Assembly (NCBI GenBank): GCA_045105615.1
Contig: JBGCDS010000041.1
Span: forward strand, 1 to 11,165
Reading direction: 5' to 3'
Source of the DNA: UBA1858 sp045105615
GTDB taxonomy: Bacteria; Pseudomonadota; Gammaproteobacteria; UBA4575
DNA length: 11,165 nt
This document shows positions 1 to 6,264 of the stretch, one piece after another (the first letter of the stretch is position 1; each line of letters starts with the position of its first letter). Position numbers and translations under genes: made by a program. The notes beneath the pieces were generated by a model, which worked only from the letters and a program-made list of their open reading frames with translations, ran no database searches and was not told the origin of the DNA.

Positions 1-309
1 CATCATCAAATATATGCGCGTGCCAATTGGGAGTTTCTTCCTAACTGGTCGGTAACACCTGCATTTAATTACGTTATAGATAGAGATCGTGGGCCTGGTG
101 ATTCTAGAGATGAGCTTGATGATTACTCGACAGTAGATTTAACGCTAAGAACGAAAGCATTTAGTGATAAATGGGAGTTTGGTTTTGGAGCGCGTAATTT
201 GTTTAATTCATCACCTGAAGAGCCAACAGATGCGAGCTTTAATATTTCAAACGACTTGCCTTTGGAAAGGAGGACTGTGTTTGCTGAGCTTAGAATAGAT
301 TTTCAATAA
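1..309 (+). CDS. TonB-dependent outer-membrane receptor, C-terminal fragment
   Basis: This is an open frame entering from the left edge and ending at TAA 307-309, giving 102 residues with no start in view. The residues show the alternating polar and aromatic pattern of outer-membrane beta strands. They include a DDYSTVDLTLR strand, a WEFGFGARNLFN strand-and-turn block (the RNLFN-like turn is typical of the last strands of TonB-dependent receptors), a LPLERRT segment and a final strand ending FAELRIDFQ. The terminal strand has alternating hydrophobic residues and an aromatic residue next to last, close to the C-terminal beta signal read by the BAM machinery. Family knowledge: such receptors import siderophores, cobalamin, sugars or other ligands using TonB-ExbBD energy. 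The ligand cannot be told from this piece because the plug domain is missing. The next gene starts 30 bases later, so the two are probably co-transcribed. Confidence 0.85.
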   Translation, partial: HHQIYARANWEFLPNWSVTPAFNYVIDRDRGPGDSRDELDDYSTVDLTLRTKAFSDKWEFGFGARNLFNSSPEEPTDASFNISNDLPLERRTVFAELRIDFQ

Positions 310-326
310 ATATAATTTCACGGCTG

Positions 327-332
327 GGTGAG
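327..332 (+). promoter_or_regulatory. Ribosome binding site (GGTGAG) for the binding-protein gene
   Basis: GGTGAG lies 7 bases before the GTG at 340, close to a Shine-Dalgarno sequence with one mismatch. It supports the GTG start, which is also the only nearby start that leaves a complete signal peptide. Confidence 0.5.
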
Positions 333-339
333 ATAAAAA

Positions 340-1293
340 GTGATAAGGGCATTAAAAAATACAACCATTGCAATTTTAGCGGCGGCTTTATTGAATGTGT
401 TGCTGGTTGCTGCGGTGTATGCGGGACCAAAAGTAGGGGTGATTATTCCAGAATTGCGTGCTCCCTTTAAAGTGATCTTCGATACGGTAGGATCGGGTAT
501 AGATAATGGTTTGAATAAACGTTCACCAAGATTAGTTTTGAGTAAAGATTATGATCCTCGGTCAATTAGTGATTGGATAAAGAAAGAAAAAATTAATGCA
601 GTTATAACGTTAGGTAGTGCTGGACAGAGAGCCACGGTGTATATACCAAATAATATCCCTGTGGTACTGGGCTCATTGTTATCTTCACCTGGCCCAACAA
701 ATAAGTTTCCTGGAGTAGCGTTAACGCCTAATCCAAAATCATTATTTGCGTTATTAAAAAGCTTGGATAATCAACGAAGCAAAGTTGTTGTTGTATATAA
801 CCCAGCGAAGAATCAATGGATAGTTGATCTGGCAAAGCGACAGGCCGTAGCAAATGGAATTCAACTGGTTGCTTACAAGGCGACAGATGTTAAGCAAGCG
901 GCTATTATCTACAATAATATATTTGATGGCAGTGAGTTAGACAGTACTGCTATTTGGTTATTGCAAGATAGAAAGGTAGTTGATTCAAAAGTAGTGTTGC
1001 CATTTGTTTTAGAACAGGCATGGCAGAAAAAAATAGTAGTGTTTTCCAGTGCACTTAGTCATGTAAAGAAAGGCGTGCTTTTTTCTATGTATCCTGACAA
1101 CGAGTCTCATGGAAAACAGTTGGCGGAATTGATGTTGAAACAAAGCGAGAGTTCTAAGTTGCTTGGTAATCAATTACATCCAACTGAAGGTTTGCGAGAT
1201 GCAATCAACTCTAGAACCGCAGAGCATTTAGGGTTGAGTATTTCCAGATCTGAGTTGAGAGAATTTGACGTGGTCTTCCCGCTATCTAACTAA
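340..1293 (+). CDS. Orphan periplasmic substrate-binding protein, ABC_sub_bind-like family
   Basis: The gene encodes 317 residues from a GTG start preceded by GGTGAG. The N-terminus is a clear Sec signal peptide: a basic MIRALK stretch, a hydrophobic core through about residue 27, and a likely cut after A28 (VYA|GPK). There is no lipobox cysteine, so the mature protein of about 289 residues should be soluble in the periplasm. It begins with a strand, KVGVIIP, and contains VITLGSAG (88-95), a KVVVVYNP strand in the middle and a later KKIVVFSS strand, the alternating alpha/beta pattern of a two-lobed binding protein. Family knowledge: this looks like the ABC transporter substrate-binding family PF04392, whose members often lie beside TonB receptors and signalling proteins rather than transporters. 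No permease or ATPase adjoins it. It sits 30 bases after the receptor and 8 bases before a membrane kinase. I infer a ligand-capture role feeding the kinase. The ligand is unknown. Confidence 0.85.
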   Translation: MIRALKNTTIAILAAALLNVLLVAAVYAGPKVGVIIPELRAPFKVIFDTVGSGIDNGLNKRSPRLVLSKDYDPRSISDWIKKEKINAVITLGSAGQRATVYIPNNIPVVLGSLLSSPGPTNKFPGVALTPNPKSLFALLKSLDNQRSKVVVVYNPAKNQWIVDLAKRQAVANGIQLVAYKATDVKQAAIIYNNIFDGSELDSTAIWLLQDRKVVDSKVVLPFVLEQAWQKKIVVFSSALSHVKKGVLFSMYPDNESHGKQLAELMLKQSESSKLLGNQLHPTEGLRDAINSRTAEHLGLSISRSELREFDVVFPLSN

Positions 1294-1301
1294 ATGTTGA
1301 A

Positions 1302-4300
1302 ATGAAATTTTTAAGACTAATAAAGAATATAATGATACCGACTGACTTCCGCCGTCAGTTAGTGATGGTGCTGATGGGCGGCATTATTTCAACGGCAATT
1401 ATTTCTACATTTTTCATTTCCGAATTTACTTCAAGTGCAGTGAGTAAAAACTTGCTTGAAGAGGGTAAAAAAATTACTGAGACGTTTGCATCGCAAAGTA
1501 TTTTAGGTTTATTGGTGAGTAATGTCGAAAATATTGAAGATTCGGTAACGGCAATTCTTAACTTTCCTGGTGTGGAAGGTATTGGGGTTTATGATCTTAA
1601 TAAAAAGCCATTGGTAGAAAGAGGTAAAGATACTTTAACAACTGGTCAACTAGTCTGGGGTGATGAAGTAGGGTTAGTGAAAGAGACTGAAGAAGCATGG
1701 TATTTCGTTGCTCCTGTTTATTATATACAAGAGTCGGAAGACGATGCTTTCCATGAAGAAGTACTTCCAGAGTTGTTGGGACATGTCAGTGTAGTTCAAA
1801 GTAAAGAGGGCTTGCAGTTATTAATTAGTAAGATTCGTAAAGTTAATATTATTATCTCGCTAGGTTTGGCAGTCGCGTTGATGATGTTGCTATTAATGAT
1901 TACACGGCGTGTGACTAAACCGTTGCAAGAATTGATGAGTTTGATGAGACGTGCACAGGGTGGCGAGACAGATGTGCGTGCAGAACTTTCGGGGCCGAGA
2001 GATATCCAGGAAATGGAGGGCGCATTTAATACTATGATTGAATCTCTGCAAGACCGTGAGGTTCAATTGGAGTCGGCACGTGATGAGGCGATTCAATCGG
2101 CACGAGTGAAAGGTGATTTTGCTGCTAATGTTAGTCACGAGTTACGCACGCCCCTTAACGGTATTTTAGGAATGCTGGAATTGCTCTCTGATATGGGTTT
2201 GACAAGCAAGCAAAGAGAATATGTGAATATTGCACGTAACTCCAGTGATGCATTGCTCGCTCTCATCGATGATATTCTAGATTTTTCAAGGATAGACTCA
2301 GGCAAATTAGTTGTCGATTCGAAAGAATTTAGTTTGCGCGAATTGTTAGATGATGTCGTTAGTATTATGGCGTCGCAGGCACAAAGTAAGAACCTTGACC
2401 TGGCTCACCTGATCTGCACAAGCGTGCCGAATTCGGTTATGGGTGATTCGCGTAGAATTCGTCAGCTGTTATTAAACTTATGTGGTAATGCACTTAAGTT
2501 TACCAGTACCGGTGAGATAGGAATTTATGTCAATTTAGTTGAAGCAAGTGGTATGGATATTCGTTTGCGTTTTGAGGTTAAAGATACAGGAATAGGTATT
2601 CCTGAAAATGCAAAAGAAAAAATCTTTGAAGCATTTTCCCAAGCAGATGGTTCGACTACTAGGAAATTTGGTGGCACAGGCTTAGGGCTGACTATTTGTA
2701 AGCAGTTAGTCAGTGTGTTGAGTGGCGAGATGGGTGTTGATAGTGCTTCTGGTGCCGGAAGTACTTTCTGGTTTGAGCTGCCTATGCATCTTTCAAATAC
2801 GAATAGTGAAGTAACGCGCGAAGATCAAGGGTCTATGGATTTGCGTGTATTGGTTGTGGACGATAGCGAAGTCGTTCAATTTAATATTCAGCAAACTATT
2901 GAGAAATGGGGCGCCTATGTTGAATGCACAGATAGTAGTGATTCTGCATTGTTAAAATTACGCCATGCTGAACATTGTAATAAGCCTTTTGATGTCGTGT
3001 TAGTCGATGAAATAATGCCACATTGTAATGGTATTGAATTGATGCGATCTATTAGCCAACATTCAGAATTGAATTTGGCGAAATTATTATTGATGACTAA
3101 CCAGGCTCATGCCGAGTCCTTTCTGGAGAGATTTGCTGAGATCGATGGGTTCGTGCAAAAACCTATTTTGCAATCCAATCTTTACGATTCTATTTCAACT
3201 GTAATGAAAGGAAGTTTGAATATTGTTAATCCATTGTTTGTTGATAAGCCTGAAAGCAATGAGGTATCTATCAATGCAAATGTACTAGTCGCTGAAGATA
3301 ATACAGCTAATCAGCAGGTTGCGATCGGTATGTTAGAGCGTTTGGGCTGTTCAGTTATTGTTGCCGGTAATGGTATGGATGCTATTAATCTGTTAGAGCG
3401 TAATAGATTTGATGTGATCTTTATGGATTGCAATATGCCAGAGATGGATGGCTACGAGGCGACTCGTAGAATTCGTGTTATTGAAGGTGCTAAATCTGGT
3501 ATTCCTATTATCGCTATGACGGCTAACGTCCAAGAAGGCGATCGTCAAAAGTGTTTGCAAGTGGGGATGGATGATTACTTGTCGAAGCCTTTGAAGTTGG
3601 ATCGAATTCGCGCAAAACTCGAAAAATGGTTGCCTGATAACGTGTTAAGTGAGCACGAGCAGACTGTGGATCGCATACCTTTAGTAGAGTTAGAGCTTCA
3701 AGAGCAACAACGTTATACGGGACCAATTGATGAAGAGCGTATTGAAGAGTTGCGTGACAGTGTAGCCACGGCATTTGATCAAATGGTGAATGCTTATGTT
3801 GAAGATTTGCCAGGTTTGGTGACGTCGTTGGAAGAAGCGGTGAATACAAAAGATGCGAAACAGGTGCAACACTATGCTCATAGTATAAAAGGCAGTAGTA
3901 AAAACTTTGGTGCAGTTGAATTGGCGGATGTGGCCAAAGAAATTGAAGACATGGGTAGGGACGATCAGCTACAAGATGTGAACACACATTTGATTGCGCT
4001 GTTTGAAGAAGTTGATCGTGTGATTGAATATTTGAATAACTTGATTAGACCTGAACAGTCACAAAGTATTTCGGTTGATGATGAAGTGCGAGCTAATGAA
4101 CAAATAGATCGAGTTCTAATTGCAGATGATGACCGTAGTATGCGACTAGCACTGATGAATGTGCTTGATTCCGATGGCTATGAGTTACATGAAGTGGAGA
4201 ATGGCCAAGAAGCTTTGGATTACTGTATTAAGAATATGCCTGATTTGGTGTTGCTCGATGCCATGATGCCTCAGATGGATGGGTTTGATGCCTGTGAAAA

Positions 4301-5825
4301 AATACGTAAGTTGGAGAATGGTGCACATATTCCTATCTTGATTGTGACAGCGTTAGATGATGAAGAATCTGTTGAGAGAGCATTTAAAGTCGGTGCAACT
4401 GATTATCTTCCAAAGCCTGTGCACTTTGCAGTATTGCGCCAGCGTATATCACGCTTGCTTCATGCGGCTAGCGTTGAGCGTCACGTGCGCCAACTTGCTT
4501 ATACTGATCCACTCACGGGTTTGCCTAATCGCACAACACTCTCTTCACACCTAAGTGACTTGCTGGTAAAAGCGCGCGCCAGTAAGGACATGATCGCCAT
4601 GCTGTTTTTGGATTTAGATAGATTTAAGTTAGTGAATGATACGCTAGGCCACAGTGTTGGCGATTTGTTGTTAAAAGCGGTGTCTGATCGTTTGCAAAGA
4701 TGTGTGCGTGGTGCCGATATGGTGGCGCGTTTAGGTGGTGATGAATTCACAGTTATTATAGATCGTGCAAAATCAAGAGATTCAGTATCAAGGATTGCTC
4801 AAACAATTTGTGAAAGTATCGAGCAACCATTTTCATTCTCAGGGCAAGAGATATTTGTTTCTACTAGTATTGGTATTTCAATCTATCCGCTCGATGGCGA
4901 TGATATCGGTGACCTAATGAAACATGCTGATACTGCTATGTTTCGTGCTAAGGAAGTGGGGCGGAGCTACTTCTTCTATGAAAGTGATATGGAAGCAGCG
5001 GTAACACGTAAGATGGAAATCGAAGCCGATTTGCGCCGTTCAGTAAGCCGCGATCAAATTGATGTGTACTTTCAGCCAAAAGCTGATTTAGCCACAAACA
5101 AAATTGTCGGTATGGAAGCATTAGTACGCTGGAACCATCCACATAAAGGCATTATCTGTCCACAGGAGTTTATTCCGTTAGCCGAAGAAACCGGCATAAT
5201 CAATGAGATAGGCCTGTGGGTAATGATTGGTGCCTGTCTACAGATCAAGGACTGGAATGATCAAGGCTATGGGCCATATTCGATTGCGGTTAACCTGTCG
5301 GGCGTTCAACTTGAAAATGGTGAAATAATCAAGCAGGTGCATCAAGTATTAGAAGAGACGCAATTAGATCCATCGTTACTAGAATTAGAAATTACGGAGA
5401 GCACTATCATGCATCACCCTGAAAGGGTGATTGAGGTGTTGAACAGGCTTAAAGAGATGGGTGTGAAATTAGCAGTGGACGACTTTGGTACGGGTTATTC
5501 GTCGTTGAATTATCTGAAACGATTCCCGATCGATCTTTTGAAAATTGATGCAGCATTCGTGCAAGACTTAGAAACGGACGCGGACGATCGTGCAATTGTT
5601 CAAAGTATTATTGCTCTGGCTAAGAGCATGCGTCTACAGGTGGTTGCTGAGGGGGTAGAGACTCGCCAGCAGCAAGAATTCTTAAGAGCGTTAGATTGTG
5701 ATTATATTCAAGGTTATTATATAGGCCGGCCGGTGTGCGCTGAAGATTTTGAGCAACATGTCCTCAAGAAAGATCAGGAAGGAGACGCTATTGTTCGAGA
5801 TTTATCCGATTATCGAAATAGTTGA
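1302..5825 (+). CDS. Hybrid sensor kinase phosphorelay fused to GGDEF-EAL (HK-REC-REC-HPt-REC-GGDEF-EAL)
   Basis: This inner-membrane protein has 1507 residues. Domains in order: TM1 (about 19-40), a periplasmic sensor of about 140 residues resembling that of BarA, TM2 (182-200), HAMP (about 200-252), a short coiled linker, HisKA with SHELRTP and H279, and HATPase with N396, DTGIGI (428-433) and GGTGLGL (457-463). REC1 (about 515-635) has D520/D521, phospho-acceptor D569, T599 and K620. REC2 (659-775) has E665/D666, D709, T740 and K762. HPt (about 815-910) has H860 in HSIKGSS. REC3 (936-1053) has D942/D943, D986, T1016 and K1038. GGDEF (about 1065-1225) has intact GGDEF at 1145-1149 and an RxxD I-site at 1136-1139. 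EAL (about 1235-1490) has E1272, N1331, E1363, D1393/D1394, K1414 and E1450. Known chemistry: GGDEF makes c-di-GMP and EAL breaks it down. I infer a relay H279 to D569 or D709, to H860, to D986, controlling one or both. The 8-base gap and lack of a clear Shine-Dalgarno sequence suggest translational coupling to the gene upstream. M11 is an alternative start. Confidence 0.95.
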   Translation: MKFLRLIKNIMIPTDFRRQLVMVLMGGIISTAIISTFFISEFTSSAVSKNLLEEGKKITETFASQSILGLLVSNVENIEDSVTAILNFPGVEGIGVYDLNKKPLVERGKDTLTTGQLVWGDEVGLVKETEEAWYFVAPVYYIQESEDDAFHEEVLPELLGHVSVVQSKEGLQLLISKIRKVNIIISLGLAVALMMLLLMITRRVTKPLQELMSLMRRAQGGETDVRAELSGPRDIQEMEGAFNTMIESLQDREVQLESARDEAIQSARVKGDFAANVSHELRTPLNGILGMLELLSDMGLTSKQREYVNIARNSSDALLALIDDILDFSRIDSGKLVVDSKEFSLRELLDDVVSIMASQAQSKNLDLAHLICTSVPNSVMGDSRRIRQLLLNLCGNALKFTSTGEIGIYVNLVEASGMDIRLRFEVKDTGIGIPENAKEKIFEAFSQADGSTTRKFGGTGLGLTICKQLVSVLSGEMGVDSASGAGSTFWFELPMHLSNTNSEVTREDQGSMDLRVLVVDDSEVVQFNIQQTIEKWGAYVECTDSSDSALLKLRHAEHCNKPFDVVLVDEIMPHCNGIELMRSISQHSELNLAKLLLMTNQAHAESFLERFAEIDGFVQKPILQSNLYDSISTVMKGSLNIVNPLFVDKPESNEVSINANVLVAEDNTANQQVAIGMLERLGCSVIVAGNGMDAINLLERNRFDVIFMDCNMPEMDGYEATRRIRVIEGAKSGIPIIAMTANVQEGDRQKCLQVGMDDYLSKPLKLDRIRAKLEKWLPDNVLSEHEQTVDRIPLVELELQEQQRYTGPIDEERIEELRDSVATAFDQMVNAYVEDLPGLVTSLEEAVNTKDAKQVQHYAHSIKGSSKNFGAVELADVAKEIEDMGRDDQLQDVNTHLIALFEEVDRVIEYLNNLIRPEQSQSISVDDEVRANEQIDRVLIADDDRSMRLALMNVLDSDGYELHEVENGQEALDYCIKNMPDLVLLDAMMPQMDGFDACEKIRKLENGAHIPILIVTALDDEESVERAFKVGATDYLPKPVHFAVLRQRISRLLHAASVERHVRQLAYTDPLTGLPNRTTLSSHLSDLLVKARASKDMIAMLFLDLDRFKLVNDTLGHSVGDLLLKAVSDRLQRCVRGADMVARLGGDEFTVIIDRAKSRDSVSRIAQTICESIEQPFSFSGQEIFVSTSIGISIYPLDGDDIGDLMKHADTAMFRAKEVGRSYFFYESDMEAAVTRKMEIEADLRRSVSRDQIDVYFQPKADLATNKIVGMEALVRWNHPHKGIICPQEFIPLAEETGIINEIGLWVMIGACLQIKDWNDQGYGPYSIAVNLSGVQLENGEIIKQVHQVLEETQLDPSLLELEITESTIMHHPERVIEVLNRLKEMGVKLAVDDFGTGYSSLNYLKRFPIDLLKIDAAFVQDLETDADDRAIVQSIIALAKSMRLQVVAEGVETRQQQEFLRALDCDYIQGYYIGRPVCAEDFEQHVLKKDQEGDAIVRDLSDYRNS

Positions 5826-5833
5826 GAAGTCAA

Positions 5834-5864
5834 TCGTATATTATTGAAAATCAATGATATACGA
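5834..5864 (+). terminator. 14-bp hairpin after the kinase gene, possible terminator or 3' end structure
   Basis: A left arm at 5834-5847 (TCGTATATTATTGA) pairs with a right arm at 5851-5864 (TCAATGATATACGA) around an AAA loop. Thirteen pairs are Watson-Crick and one is a G-U wobble in RNA. It begins 8 bases after the kinase stop codon. The stem is AT-rich and is followed by ATAGTTTCTCT rather than a clean U-run, so it is a poor match to a classical intrinsic terminator. It may instead protect the mRNA 3' end. Confidence 0.35.
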
Positions 5865-5866
5865 AT

Positions 5867-5898
5867 AGTTTCTCTAAACTTAGTTGATATGCAACTAA
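5867..5898. repeat. Two further small inverted repeats
   Basis: AGTTT (5867-5871) pairs with AAACT (5876-5880) around CTCT. TTAGTTG (5880-5886) pairs with CAACTAA (5892-5898) around ATATG. The stems are 5 and 7 bp and follow the larger hairpin directly. Each alone could be chance in AT-rich DNA; the interest is in three hairpins within 65 bases. Confidence 0.3.
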
Positions 5899-5989
5899 AT
5901 GAAAGTCTATTAGATACCAGCAAGATAGCGGCTGTTTATTAGGCGTAATTTAGAACGATTCGAGTAAGTCTTGAAATTGAAAAAAATAT

Positions 5990-5999
5990 TGGAATTCCA
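5990..5999. repeat. 10-bp perfect palindrome TGGAATTCCA
   Basis: A short perfect dyad lies in the intergenic region about 265 bases before the ligase start. It could be a half of a regulator site or chance; no known operator is recognised. Confidence 0.2.
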
Positions 6000-6028
6000 C
6001 AGTCCGTTGGTGTAGTTTACGCATATTG

Positions 6029-6042
6029 CGAGTAGCTACTCG
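6029..6042. promoter_or_regulatory. 14-bp perfect palindrome CGAGTAGCTACTCG, candidate operator
   Basis: A perfect dyad with half-site CGAGTA lies in the non-coding region upstream of the ligase gene. A further copy of the half-site CGAGTA lies at 5961-5966. A symmetric site with an extra half-site upstream of an operon fits binding by a dimeric repressor or activator. No regulator gene is in the window and no known consensus is matched, so the role is a guess. Confidence 0.3.
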
Positions 6043-6211
6043 TGTGAAGGGTGGAGGAACGATCCCTCAAAAGCTGACACATTTTAAAATAATAATAGTG
6101 TTAACAAAGCTATCAATCAGTAGGTCAAGGTAATACGATATTAACTTTCAGGTTAGAATCTATGTCCGCAACTTGTGTACATTGGTTTCTATTGCTGGGT
6201 TATTAGTTGTA

Positions 6212-6242
6212 TTGACCACATACAAACGTTTATTAATAGATT
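6212..6242 (+). promoter_or_regulatory. Weak candidate promoter for the ligase/ABC operon
   Basis: TTGACC (6212-6217) matches five of six bases of a sigma-70 -35 box. The best -10 at tolerable distance is TAGATT (6237-6242; 19-base spacer, four of six matches). If used, transcription would start near 6249, only about 15 bases before the ATG at 6265 and downstream of the alternative GTG at 6175, which would exclude that start. The long spacer and imperfect -10 make this uncertain. Confidence 0.2.
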
Positions 6243-6264
6243 AAGAGTCGTTATAAAAATTAAT

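Larger units (their letters stand above)
5826..6264. other. Intergenic region between the signalling cluster and the CoA-ligase/ABC operon
   Basis: This stretch of about 440 bases has no convincing gene on either strand; the only ATG frames are very short (for example 14 codons from 6162). It contains three consecutive hairpins (5834-5898), a 10-bp palindrome (5990-5999), a 14-bp palindrome (6029-6042) and AT-rich sequence with partial promoter matches near 6212-6242. A GTG-started extension of the downstream frame back to 6175 exists, but its 30 residues do not resemble the N-terminus of acyl-CoA synthetases. I recognise no riboswitch or known small RNA. Confidence 0.7.

Noticed and set aside
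265..279. AAGGAGG followed by GTG inside the receptor 3' end
   Set aside because: The spacing of three bases is too short for initiation and the resulting in-frame peptide would have only about 11 residues; it encodes the LERRT part of the receptor.
311..316. Perfect TATAAT between the receptor and binding-protein genes
   Set aside because: No acceptable -35 box lies 16-18 bases upstream, and AT-rich gaps yield such hexamers by chance; an internal promoter remains possible but unsupported.
3523..3987. 154-codon open frame on the minus strand inside the kinase gene
   Set aside because: It lies antisense to the REC2 and HPt coding region, is rich in His, Pro, Leu and Ser as expected from reverse-frame reading, and has no recognisable domain or ribosome site.
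1302..5825. Possible artificial join or frameshift producing the very long kinase
   Set aside because: The reading frame is continuous, every domain is complete with its key residues, and the linkers have normal length, so a genuine fusion is more likely than an assembly error.
6005..6070. tRNA-like sequence (TGGTGTAGTTTA resembling a D-loop; GAGG-AACGATC-CCTC resembling a T-arm)
   Set aside because: The T-stem has only 4 pairs, the loop lacks TTC, the middle palindrome does not make a 5-bp stem with a 7-base anticodon loop, and no acceptor stem is found.
6162..6206. 14-codon open frame starting ATG before the ligase gene
   Set aside because: It is too short, has no ribosome site and shows no codon pattern or peptide motif suggesting a leader peptide.
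5826..6264. c-di-GMP (GEMM) or other riboswitch in the long intergenic region, prompted by the neighbouring c-di-GMP enzyme
   Set aside because: No GEMM, TPP, cobalamin, glycine or guanidine riboswitch consensus was recognised; a covariance-model search would be decisive.
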